The position numbers and the translations under genes were made by a program. Positions 31,072 to 38,991 of a DNA stretch of 64,000 nt are shown piece by piece (within the stretch, counting starts at the first letter, position 1; each line of letters starts with the position of its first letter). The notes under the pieces are model-generated. The model saw only the letters and a program-made list of their open reading frames with translations. It ran no database searches and was not told where the DNA came from. The DNA lies in assembly GCF_001613165.1 (NCBI RefSeq), contig NZ_BDBV01000074.1, positions 51,630 to 115,629 of the forward strand. Reading direction: 5' to 3'. Source of the DNA: Nocardia mexicana NBRC 108244 (lineage in GTDB: Bacteria; Actinomycetota; Actinomycetes; Mycobacteriales; Mycobacteriaceae).

Positions 31072-32406
31072 ATGAACGGGCCCGGATTCACTCCGACACA
31101 ACTGGCGGCCCGGGCCGCGTACCTGCTGCGGGGAAACGACCTGGGCACGATGACCAGCGCCGCCCCCAAGCTGTACCCGCACATGTGGAGCTGGGACGCC
31201 GCATTCGTCGCGGTGGGCCTGGCGCCGCTGAGTGTGGAACGCGCGGTGGTCGAGCTCGACACCCTGCTGTCGGCGCAGTGGAAGAACGGGATGATCCCGC
31301 ACATCGTGTTCGCCAACGGTGTGGACGGTTACTTCCCGGGCCCGGCCCGCTGGGAATGCCGCCGCCTGGCCGCCAACGCGCCGGACGGTCCGGATACCTC
31401 CGGGATCACCCAGCCGCCCGTGCACGCCATCGCGGTGCAGCGCATCCTGGATCACTCCCGGCGGCACGGCCGCACCACCCGCGGGGTCGCCGAGGAGTTC
31501 CTCAACCGCCGCTGGGCGGACCTGATGCGCTGGCATCGCTGGCTGGCGCACGCCCGCGACCCGAAGCAGAACGGCCGCATCACGCTGTACCACGGCTGGG
31601 AATCGGGGATGGACAACTCGCCGCGCTGGGATCGCGCCTACGACAACGTGATTCCCGGCGATCTGACGCCTTACGAACGCGCCGACATCACGCTGGTGGA
31701 TCCCGCGCAGCGACCCACCGATCGCGAATACGACCGCTACCTGTGGCTGGTCGAGCAGATGCGCAGATGTGGATACGACGATTTCCAACTGGCCGCGACG
31801 ATGAGCTTCGCGGTCGAGGACGTCTTCGTCACCTCGATCTTCGCGCTGGCCTGCGAGGTGCTGGCCAATATCGGCGAGGACTATCGTCTCCCGCACGCCG
31901 ACGTGCGGGAACTGTACGAATGGGCGGACTACTTCCGCGCGGGGGTCATCGCCACCACCGATCCGCGCACCGGCGTGGCCCGGGATTTCGATATCCGGCT
32001 GGGGCGGCCGATCAACACCGAGACCGTGTCCATGTTCGCGCCGCTGCTGTGCGGCGGCCTGCCGCGCGACGCCGAGCGCAGCCTGCTGCGATTGTTCGAG
32101 GGGCCGAGATTCTGCGGCCATCCGGACCTGCGCTACGCCCTGCCGCCGTCGACCTCGCCGGTGTCGAAGGACTTCCGGGCGCGCGAGTACTGGCGCGGAC
32201 CGGTGTGGCCGGTGATGAGCTGGCTGTTCTCCTGGGTGTTCGCCCGGCGCGGCTGGGCCGAGCGGTCGTTCATGCTCCGCGCGGAGGGCCTGCGCCAGGC
32301 CAGCGACGGCAGCTTCGCGGAGTACTACGACCCGTTCACCGGCGAGCCGCTGGGCAGCATGCAGCAGTCGTGGACGGCGGCATCGGTGCTCGACTGGCTG
32401 GGCTGA
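31072..32406 (+). CDS. Glucosylglycerate hydrolase, GH63-like
   Basis: A 444-residue protein with the (alpha/alpha)6 glycosidase pattern of the GH63 family and a length close to the mycobacterial glucosylglycerate hydrolase (about 446). Conserved parts are YPHMWSWDAAFVAVGLAP, WKNGMIPHIVF, YHGWESGMDNSPRWD and FREYWRGPVWPVMSWLF-type motifs (here FRAREYWRGPVWPV), which hold the catalytic Asp and Glu of the family. In mycobacteria the enzyme releases glucose and glycerate from glucosylglycerate on recovery from nitrogen limitation. ATG 31072 is preferred over upstream frames because conserved sequence begins near it. Confidence 0.85.
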   Translation: MNGPGFTPTQLAARAAYLLRGNDLGTMTSAAPKLYPHMWSWDAAFVAVGLAPLSVERAVVELDTLLSAQWKNGMIPHIVFANGVDGYFPGPARWECRRLAANAPDGPDTSGITQPPVHAIAVQRILDHSRRHGRTTRGVAEEFLNRRWADLMRWHRWLAHARDPKQNGRITLYHGWESGMDNSPRWDRAYDNVIPGDLTPYERADITLVDPAQRPTDREYDRYLWLVEQMRRCGYDDFQLAATMSFAVEDVFVTSIFALACEVLANIGEDYRLPHADVRELYEWADYFRAGVIATTDPRTGVARDFDIRLGRPINTETVSMFAPLLCGGLPRDAERSLLRLFEGPRFCGHPDLRYALPPSTSPVSKDFRAREYWRGPVWPVMSWLFSWVFARRGWAERSFMLRAEGLRQASDGSFAEYYDPFTGEPLGSMQQSWTAASVLDWLG

Positions 32407-32518
32407 CCGGCCGCGATTTGGGACCGAGGCCCGAATCCGCACATCTCGAGCAATCACCGGTCACAGATCACAGCGATGACTGTGGTCACATCCGCTTCCG
32501 CTGCTTACCCTCGTAGCC

Positions 32519-33268
32519 ATGTATCGACGCACCGTGGCCCGCCCGAATGTTCGTCGCACGCTCTTGGCCCTGCCCGCCCTCGCGGCCGTGGGCATCCTTT
32601 CGGCAACTACCGTCGCAACGGCTCAGCCGACGGGCCCGGACGTCTCGTCCTGGCAACATGTCGACGGCCGGATGATCAACTGGTTCGAGGTGAAGGCCTC
32701 GGGCAACAACTTCGCGATGGTGAAGGCCACCGAGGGACTCAACTACGTCAATCCCTACTTCGTCCCCGACAGCGTGCTGATGCGCGCGGCCGGGGTGGCC
32801 CGCGGCACCTACCACTACGCCCATCCCGAACTGCCGCCGGAACCGCAGGCCGCGCTGTATTCGACCCTGGTACTGGGCCAGAACGGCCCGCTGGACCTGC
32901 CGCCGGTGCTGGACCTGGAGAACTCCGGCGGCCTGCCGCCCGCCGCGCTGATCGACTGGACGCACCGCTACCTCAACACCGTGCAGGCGCTCACCGGCCG
33001 GGTGCCGATCGTCTACACCTATCCGACGTTCTGGAAGACGGCGATGGCCGATACGAACGAGTTCACCCGCTACCCGCTGTGGATCGCCGACTACCGCGGC
33101 AACGACCAGCCCGAGGTCCCGGGCGGCTGGCCCGCGTGGACGTTCTGGCAGCAGACCGATTCCGGCCGCATCCCGGGCATCGCGGGCAACACCGACATCA
33201 ACGTCTACAGCGGGGCCCAGGGCGATTTCGCCCGCTTCGCCAACATGCCCCCCACGGGGAGCAGCTAG
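32519..33268 (+). CDS. Secreted GH25 lysozyme
   Basis: A 249-residue exported N-acetylmuramidase. Residues 1-36 are a signal peptide cut near ATAQ-PTG. The GH25 catalytic Asp41 (GPDVSSWQ), Asp132 and Glu134 (VLDLEN) are in place, as is the C-terminal WTFWQQTDSGRIPGI strand. It would cut the glycan backbone of peptidoglycan outside the cell. TACCCT ends 7 nt before ATG 32519, a leaderless start. CACAG-N6-CTGTG at 32469-32484 could be a regulator site. Its stop overlaps that of the convergent TetR gene. Confidence 0.9.
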   Translation: MYRRTVARPNVRRTLLALPALAAVGILSATTVATAQPTGPDVSSWQHVDGRMINWFEVKASGNNFAMVKATEGLNYVNPYFVPDSVLMRAAGVARGTYHYAHPELPPEPQAALYSTLVLGQNGPLDLPPVLDLENSGGLPPAALIDWTHRYLNTVQALTGRVPIVYTYPTFWKTAMADTNEFTRYPLWIADYRGNDQPEVPGGWPAWTFWQQTDSGRIPGIAGNTDINVYSGAQGDFARFANMPPTGSS

Positions 33269-33849
33269 CGGCCGTGTCCCGGCAGCGCGTTCCCGAGGAT
33301 CGCGCGAATATGTTCCGGGTCGGCCTCGTGGTCGTCGAGGAGGATGGCCGCGCACAGACCGTCGGCCAGCGCGACGAAGGCTTCGATCCCGGCCGGGTCA
33401 CGGGTCCGGGTTCGGGCGAGTTCCGCGACGTTGTCGCGCCAGCGTCGCGCCACCGGTCGTAGGGCGGGCCGGCGAGCGGCCAGGGTCGACAGCTCCCGTT
33501 CGGCCAGTGCGCGCTCGCGGCCCGGCCCACCGGATTCGGCGATCAGCAGAGCGAGCCCGCCGACCGGATCGTCCTCGGAGTCGATGAGACGGCGGATGCG
33601 ATCGGTGTATTCGTCCGCGACGCTGGTCAGCGCGGCCACCAGCAGATCGTCGAGGGTGGCGAAGTAGTAGAGGGTGAGGCTCGTGGTGATACCGGCCTCT
33701 CTGGCGACGGTGCGATGGGTGACGCCGGTGGCGCCGTCGCGGTGGACGACCGCGAGCGTCGCCTCGATGATCTGGGCCCGGCGACGATGCCCGCGCGCGG
33801 TGCGCCCGTCGACCGAACCTTCCTCGGCTGCCATGGTTTCACCCGTCAT
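33265..33849 (-). CDS. TetR-family regulator of the adjacent MFS transporter
   Basis: A 194-residue TetR protein. The helix-turn-helix is GATGVTHRTVAREAGITTSLTLYYFATLDDLL, followed by an all-helical ligand domain. The start is GTG 33849 (overlapping the MFS stop, ATGA-type) or ATG 33834. It is co-transcribed behind the MFS gene and probably represses that operon through the 33-bp palindrome at 35413-35445. Its last codon shares CTAG with the stop of the convergent lysozyme gene. The inducing ligand is unknown. Confidence 0.85.
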   Translation of the reverse strand: MTGETMAAEEGSVDGRTARGHRRRAQIIEATLAVVHRDGATGVTHRTVAREAGITTSLTLYYFATLDDLLVAALTSVADEYTDRIRRLIDSEDDPVGGLALLIAESGGPGRERALAERELSTLAARRPALRPVARRWRDNVAELARTRTRDPAGIEAFVALADGLCAAILLDDHEADPEHIRAILGNALPGHGR

Positions 33850-35396
33850 CGACCCTCCTGGGAGTCGAGGCTAACGGCTCCCGAGAGCGGCTCGGGATCG
33901 CCGAGCGGGCGGAGGTGCCGCAGTGTCGCGAAGCAGACCGCCGCAGCGACCGCCACGGCAATACCGGCCACCGCGGCGGAGATATTGAGTCCGCTGGTGA
34001 AAGCCTGTCGCGCGCTATCGAGAGCCCCGGGCAGCCGGTCCGCGACGGACGCGGCCCCGGAGAGGCTGTCGCCGTAGGCCTCCGCCGCGGGGCCGGGCAG
34101 CCCGGGCGGCGGCTCGACCCTGCTCCGATAGATCGCGGTGGTGAGGCTGCCCAGCAGCGCCACCCCCGCCGCGATGCCGAGTTCTTGCACGGTCTCCGAC
34201 AGCGCTGCCGCCGAGCCGGATTTCTCCGGCGGCGCCGCTCCCACGACGATATCGGTGCCGAGTGCTGCGATGACCCCGAGTCCGAGGTAGACGAACGCGA
34301 ATCCGGCGACCACGCCCGGCCTGCCGCCGGTGTCCGCGACGGCGAGCAGCATGTAACCGGCCAGCGACAACGCCAACGTGGCCGACATGACGAGACCGGG
34401 TGACAGGCGGCGGGAAAGCAGCGGCGCACCGATGGCCCCGACGAGCATGGCCAGCGCGGGCGGCCCCATCCACAGCCCGGCCGCCGTCGGCGAGAGGTCC
34501 TCGACGAGCTGCAGATACTGGGTGACCAGGTACATCACCCCGCCGAATCCGACCAGGCCGATCAACAGGACGGTCAGCGCCGCCGAGAAGGCCCGGCTGG
34601 TGAAGAGCTTCATGTCCAGCAGCGGTTCGCTCAGACGCAGCTGACGACGGACGAAGACGACGGCGGCGCCACCGCCGACGAGCCCGGCGGCCAGCGCCTG
34701 CATGTCGATGCCGTCGGCGGCGGCATGCTTGATCGCATAGATGGTCGGCAGCACCGCCGCCAGGGATAAGCCGACACTCGACAGGTCGAGCCGACCGGCG
34801 CCGGTCCGGTACTCCGGCAGCAGCACCCGCGCCCCGGCGAGCGTCGGCACGGCCACCGGCAGCGCGACGAGAAAGACGGCGCCCCACCAGAATTCGGCCA
34901 CCAGCGCGCCGCCGACGACCGGACCCGCCACCATACCGAGGGCGAACATCGTGGCCCACACGCCGATCGCCAGCGCCCGCTGCCGGACGTCGGCGAACAT
35001 CGTGCTGATCAGCGACAGCGTCGAGGGCATCAGCGTTGCCCCGGCCACGCCGAGCAGAGCCCGCGCCACGATCAACCACGCGGCACCCGGGGCGAACGCC
35101 GCGAAGACCGAGGCGACGCCGAACGCGACCATCCCGATCATCAGCAACCGGCGCCGGCCGATGCGGTCGCCCAGCGTGCCCATCGTGATCAGGAAACCCG
35201 CGATGAAGAAGCCGTAGGCGTCCATGATCCACAGCGTCTCCGTCGCCGTGGGATTCAGATCCGCGGCCAGACTCGGAACGACGAGGTACAGCGCCGTCAC
35301 GTCGAGCCCCAGCAGCATGGTCGGCAGCGCCAGCAGCGCGAGCCCACTCCACTCGCGCCACCCGGCACGCACCGTCGGCTGCTTCACGCTCGTCAC
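33846..35396 (-). CDS. MFS drug:proton antiporter, DHA2 family
   Basis: A 516-residue protein with 14 hydrophobic segments. LDVTALYLVVPSLAADL is motif D1, MGTLGDRIGRRRLL motif A, and ALGMVAGPVVGGAL motif C of the DHA2 (QacA/EmrB-like) exporters. Such pumps use the proton gradient to expel lipophilic cations, dyes or antibiotics. It is the first gene of a two-gene operon with the TetR regulator, and its promoter region holds a nearly perfect long palindrome. Confidence 0.9.
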   Translation of the reverse strand: MTSVKQPTVRAGWREWSGLALLALPTMLLGLDVTALYLVVPSLAADLNPTATETLWIMDAYGFFIAGFLITMGTLGDRIGRRRLLMIGMVAFGVASVFAAFAPGAAWLIVARALLGVAGATLMPSTLSLISTMFADVRQRALAIGVWATMFALGMVAGPVVGGALVAEFWWGAVFLVALPVAVPTLAGARVLLPEYRTGAGRLDLSSVGLSLAAVLPTIYAIKHAAADGIDMQALAAGLVGGGAAVVFVRRQLRLSEPLLDMKLFTSRAFSAALTVLLIGLVGFGGVMYLVTQYLQLVEDLSPTAAGLWMGPPALAMLVGAIGAPLLSRRLSPGLVMSATLALSLAGYMLLAVADTGGRPGVVAGFAFVYLGLGVIAALGTDIVVGAAPPEKSGSAAALSETVQELGIAAGVALLGSLTTAIYRSRVEPPPGLPGPAAEAYGDSLSGAASVADRLPGALDSARQAFTSGLNISAAVAGIAVAVAAAVCFATLRHLRPLGDPEPLSGAVSLDSQEGR

Positions 35397-35412
35397 ATCA
35401 CACCGCCCAAAG

Positions 35413-35445
35413 TTGAACTATCGTACTATTTGTACCATAGTTCAA
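35413..35445. promoter_or_regulatory. Long TetR-type operator
   Basis: TTGAACTATCGTAC (35413-35426) and GTACCATAGTTCAA (35432-35445) are inverted repeats matching at 13 of 14 positions, with a TATTT spacer, 17 bp before the MFS start. The size and position fit a TetR dimer or pair of dimers autoregulating the MFS-tetR operon. Confidence 0.8.
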
Positions 35446-35634
35446 TAATCTTGCGGTGCAATGACTACTTGCAAAGCTCTCATCCCTGCGCGGAAGCGTT
35501 CCTTGGCGCCCGGACGGGGAGTTCGCCTGTGGATCATCGCCTCGAGCTGTGGATTAATGCGCACCTGTTAATGTGTGGTTATCATCACAGCGCTCTGCTG
35601 ACACGGAAAATCCACACGAAAAGAGGGAAGTTCG

Positions 35635-35931
35635 ATGACCACAGCGCATGCTCCGCATACCGATCACACCCATGTGCACGGTGCGGGTTGTGGACACGTC
35701 TCGGTGCCGCACGGCGATCACGTCGACTACGTGCACGACGGCCACCTGCATCGCGAGCACGAAGGTCATTTCGACGAATGCGAACCGGCCGGGCACGCCG
35801 AACACGCGAGCCACGACCACGTGCACGGCGAGGGCTGCGGACACGTCTCGGTGCCACACGGCGATCACGTCGACTACATCCACGACGGGCACCGGCACGC
35901 GGCCCACGACGGGCACTATGACGAGCACTAG
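35635..35931 (+). CDS. Histidine-rich metal-binding protein with duplicated module
   Basis: A 98-residue soluble protein with 27 His and 3 Cys. It consists of two copies of one module, each with CGHVSVPHGDHVDY followed by HDGH and further His pairs, joined by a short acidic linker. The copies are about 90% identical in protein and DNA over some 50 nt, so duplication is recent or under conversion. Similar proteins in actinobacteria are sometimes labelled zinc transporter or threonine dehydratase, but no such domain is visible. A zinc or nickel store/chaperone role is inferred. TTATCATCACA before the gene (about 35580) resembles half a Zur site. Confidence 0.78.
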   Translation: MTTAHAPHTDHTHVHGAGCGHVSVPHGDHVDYVHDGHLHREHEGHFDECEPAGHAEHASHDHVHGEGCGHVSVPHGDHVDYIHDGHRHAAHDGHYDEH

Positions 35932-36002
35932 GTCCCGGCCGGGTGGCGGCCCGCGCGGCCCCTCATCTCGCCGCGCGGCCGCCCCCGAATCGGGCCCGCC
36001 TC

Positions 36003-38063
36003 CTAGACGCCGATGCTGCCGCCCTGGGCCTTCCACACCGCGACCACGGCCGGGCGGGGCTGTGCGGTGCCGCCCTCCGGCCAGTGCGAGGCAGGCTTGT
36101 CCGCCGAGGCCCCGTCGACCTCGCCCGGGTGCTGAACGCACACCAGCACACGCTTCTCGGTGACGACCGGGCCGCACGTCTCCGCGCCCTTCGGCACGGT
36201 GAGGAACTGCTTGGTCTCACCGCGCCGCTCACCCTCGAGCACCACCGAGAACAGGCCGTCGTTGGACTTCAGCGCATTGCCGTCGGTGGAGATCCACAGG
36301 TTCCCGTACGGGTCGAAGGCCAGATTGTCCGGGCAGGAGATCGGGCTGACCTTCGTCTTGTCGAATCCGCCGAAGTAGGTGTCGGCGGCCTTGGGGTCGC
36401 CGCAGACCAGCAGCAGCGACCAGGTGAACGCCGTGCCCTTGTGATCGTCGACGATCTCCAGCACCTGGCCGTTCTTGTTCTGATTGCGCGGATTCGCCTC
36501 GTCCACACCGGCCTTGCCCTCGGTGCCGCGGTTGCTGTTGTTGGTCAGCGCCACATAGACCTTGCCGGTCTTCGGGTTCGGCTCGAAATCCTCCGGGCGG
36601 TCCATCTTGGTGGCGCCCACCTTGTCGCCCGCCACGCGCGTGAACACCGCGACCTCTTCCGCGGTCATCCCCTCGACCAGCGACGTGCCCTTGCCGTCGG
36701 CACCGGTCTGCAGAATCGGAATCCATTGGCCCTTACCGGTGAATCCCTGATCGGAGGGGGCCTTGCCGCTGCCGTCGATCTTGTCCGGATGGTCGCCGGT
36801 CAGCTTCGCGACGTAGAGCGTGCCCTCGTCGAGGATGGTCATGTTCTGCTTGCGGCTCGCCGCGGTATCGCCCTGCTGAATCTTCTTGGCGGAGACGAAC
36901 TTGTACATGTATTCGAAGCGCTCGTCGTCGCCCGAATACGCCACGACCGTCCCGTCCTGGGTGACGTAGATATTGGCGGACTCGTGCTTGAACCGGCCCA
37001 GCGCGCTGTGCTTGATCGGCGCCGAGGCCGGATCCCACGGATCCACCTCGACGATGTAGCCGAAGCGGTTGGCTTCGTTCGGCTCCTGAATCACGTCGAA
37101 ACGCTTGTCGAAACGCTCCCAGTGCCTTGGCATTTCACCCTGCCCCGCACCGGGGTGGCCGAGTCCGTAGCGCTTGCCGCGATCCTGGGCGACCGGCTCG
37201 GCCAGCACACCGGCGAAGTACTGGTTGAAGTTCTCCTCGCCGGACAGCACCGTGCCCCACGGCGTGAGACCGCCCGAGCAGTTGTTCAGCGTCCCCAGCA
37301 CCTTGGTGCCGGACGGATCGGCCGAGGTCTTGGTGAGGGCGCTGCCCGCCGCCGGTCCGGTGAGGGTGAATTCGGTGGTGCCGGTGATGCGGCGGTTGTA
37401 GCGGCCGATGACCGGCGTCAGCTTGCCGGTCCCGGACTCGGCCTTCACCTCGACGACCGAGAGTCCGTGCGCGGCAAGGCAGATCTCGAACTGCTCCCGG
37501 ACCGGGGCGTCCGGGTTGTAGCCGGTGAACATGTGCGGTTCGGTGGTGTACTCGTGGTTCACCACCAGCAGGTAGGCGTCCTGCCGGCCCTCGATCGGCA
37601 GCAGGCCCGCGAAGTCGTTGTTGTATCCGAACTGCTTGGCCTGCGCGGCGGCGGACTGCTTGCCGAAGTCGAAGGCGGGCGCGTCCGGCAGCACCGGGTC
37701 GCCCCAGCGGATGACCACCGACTGCTCGTAGCCGCCGGGGACGACGACGGCGTCCTCCGAATTGGGCGCCACGGCGGCGAAGTCGGTACCGGTTCCGGGG
37801 CTGGCGGAGGTATTCGTCGTCGCCTCGTCGTCGCCGCACGCGGCCAGGACGGAGCCCGCGCCCGTCGCGAGCACGACGGCGGCACCGCCCTTCAACAGGC
37901 CGCGCCGCGAGATCGACGCGACGATATCGCCGAAGTATTCACCGGCCGAGGTGTTGGGAACCTCGTGGAAGCACGCGTTTCCACATTTGTAGGTGCACGT
38001 TGTCGAGGAGCGCGACGAGCGGCCGTCGTGCGTCACGAACAGAGACAGGGGCTTCAAATTCAC
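36003..38063 (-). CDS. PhoX-type phosphatase (DUF839), Tat-exported lipoprotein
   Basis: A 686-residue protein of the PhoX family, calcium/iron-dependent extracellular phosphatases. After a conserved N-terminal stretch with Cys23, Cys27 and Cys31, residues 52-75 form a Tat signal (SRRGLLKGGAAVVL) ending in the lipobox LAAC. The beta-propeller part contains VVNHEYTTEPHMF, NNCSGGLTPWGT, LSGEENF and FDPYGNLWISTDG, typical metal-site regions. GTG 38063 is set by GAGGAG upstream. GTTCAC at 38136-38131 (minus strand) may be part of a Pho box, weakly supported. Probable role: phosphate scavenging from organic esters. Confidence 0.87.
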   Translation of the reverse strand: MNLKPLSLFVTHDGRSSRSSTTCTYKCGNACFHEVPNTSAGEYFGDIVASISRRGLLKGGAAVVLATGAGSVLAACGDDEATTNTSASPGTGTDFAAVAPNSEDAVVVPGGYEQSVVIRWGDPVLPDAPAFDFGKQSAAAQAKQFGYNNDFAGLLPIEGRQDAYLLVVNHEYTTEPHMFTGYNPDAPVREQFEICLAAHGLSVVEVKAESGTGKLTPVIGRYNRRITGTTEFTLTGPAAGSALTKTSADPSGTKVLGTLNNCSGGLTPWGTVLSGEENFNQYFAGVLAEPVAQDRGKRYGLGHPGAGQGEMPRHWERFDKRFDVIQEPNEANRFGYIVEVDPWDPASAPIKHSALGRFKHESANIYVTQDGTVVAYSGDDERFEYMYKFVSAKKIQQGDTAASRKQNMTILDEGTLYVAKLTGDHPDKIDGSGKAPSDQGFTGKGQWIPILQTGADGKGTSLVEGMTAEEVAVFTRVAGDKVGATKMDRPEDFEPNPKTGKVYVALTNNSNRGTEGKAGVDEANPRNQNKNGQVLEIVDDHKGTAFTWSLLLVCGDPKAADTYFGGFDKTKVSPISCPDNLAFDPYGNLWISTDGNALKSNDGLFSVVLEGERRGETKQFLTVPKGAETCGPVVTEKRVLVCVQHPGEVDGASADKPASHWPEGGTAQPRPAVVAVWKAQGGSIGV

Positions 38064-38178
38064 AATCGCTCCTCGAATGGGCTGGCGTGCGCACCGTAAA
38101 CGGATCGTGCGATCCGAAGGAGACGAAAAAGTGAACATCCGACCAATTAGGCGACCCTCAGTCGGCCGGAGCGCCTGG

Positions 38179-38991
38179 CTAGAGCACCTGCGAGAGGAAC
38201 TGCCGCAGCCGGTCGGTCTCGGCATCGTCGAAGATCCGATCCGGCGCACCGGACTCGACGATCCTGCCCTGATCCATGAAGACGACGCTGTCGGACACCG
38301 ACCGCGCGAAGCCCATCTCGTGCGTCACGACGATCATGGTCATGCCGCCGGAGGCCAGATCGGCCATCAGCGCCAGCACGCCCTTCACCAGCTCCGGGTC
38401 CAGCGCCGAGGTCGCCTCGTCGAACAGCATCAGCTCGGGCTTCATCGCCAGCGCCCGCGCGATCGCGACGCGCTGCTGCTGGCCGCCGGACAGATTGCCC
38501 GGGCGAGCGTCGGCGCGGTGCGCCAGGCCCACGGTCTCCAACTGTTCGAGGGCCACCGCCCGCGCCGCCTCCTTGGACAGGCCGCGCAGTTTGCGTGGCC
38601 CCAGCGCCACATTGTCGGCGACGGTCCGGTGCGGGAAGAGGTTGAAGTGCTGGAACACCATGCCGATGCGCTGGCGCAGCTTGTCCGGATCCTCGGACAG
38701 CACCGAGACGCCATCGATCAGCACATCGCCGGAGTCCGGTTCGTGCAGGCGGTTCAGCACGCGCAGCAGGGTGGACTTGCCGGAACCGGAGGGGCCGATG
38801 ACGGTAGTGGTCTTGCCCGCGTCGACGTGGACGTCGACACCGCGCAGGACGTGGTTGCTCCCCAGCGTCAGGTGCAGATCGGTACCGGTGAGCGAGGAAC
38901 TGCGGGCCTGAACGTCGCTGCCCGGCTTCGGATCATCGCTCACGCGAGGTTCGGAATTGTCGCTCACGCGAGGTTCGGAATTGTCGCTCAC
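38179..38991 (-). CDS. Polar amino acid ABC importer ATPase (GlnQ-like)
   Basis: A 270-residue ATPase: Walker A IGPSGSGKST, Q-loop MVFQHFNLFPH, signature LSGGQQQR, Walker B LMLFDEATSALDPEL, H-loop VVTHEMGFAR. It belongs to the GlnQ/HisP group. The start region is odd: GTGAGCGACAATTCCGAACC is followed by CTCGC and repeated, so three in-frame GTG codons 24 nt apart (38991, 38967, 38943) each could start the protein. GTG 38991 overlaps the stop of the upstream gene (GTGA). The next gene encodes binding protein and permease in one chain, so these two genes make a full importer. Confidence 0.9.
   Translation of the reverse strand: MSDNSEPRVSDNSEPRVSDDPKPGSDVQARSSSLTGTDLHLTLGSNHVLRGVDVHVDAGKTTTVIGPSGSGKSTLLRVLNRLHEPDSGDVLIDGVSVLSEDPDKLRQRIGMVFQHFNLFPHRTVADNVALGPRKLRGLSKEAARAVALEQLETVGLAHRADARPGNLSGGQQQRVAIARALAMKPELMLFDEATSALDPELVKGVLALMADLASGGMTMIVVTHEMGFARSVSDSVVFMDQGRIVESGAPDRIFDDAETDRLRQFLSQVL
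38944..38991 (-). repeat. 24-bp tandem duplication over the ATPase start
   Basis: Two perfect 24-bp copies beginning GTGAGCGACAATTCC, with a diverged third start (GTGAGCGATGATCCG). The repeat unit is a multiple of three, so copy number can change without a frameshift but would alter the number of usable start codons. Confidence 0.8.

Noticed and set aside
34015..35361. Long second open frame on the same strand as the MFS transporter
   Set aside because: Arg/Gly/Ala-rich composition without domains; it is a shifted-frame shadow of the MFS gene.
38121..38140. Pho box before the PhoX gene
   Set aside because: Only one GTTCAC half matches; the second direct repeat expected for PhoP binding is not convincing, so it is mentioned only in the gene entry.
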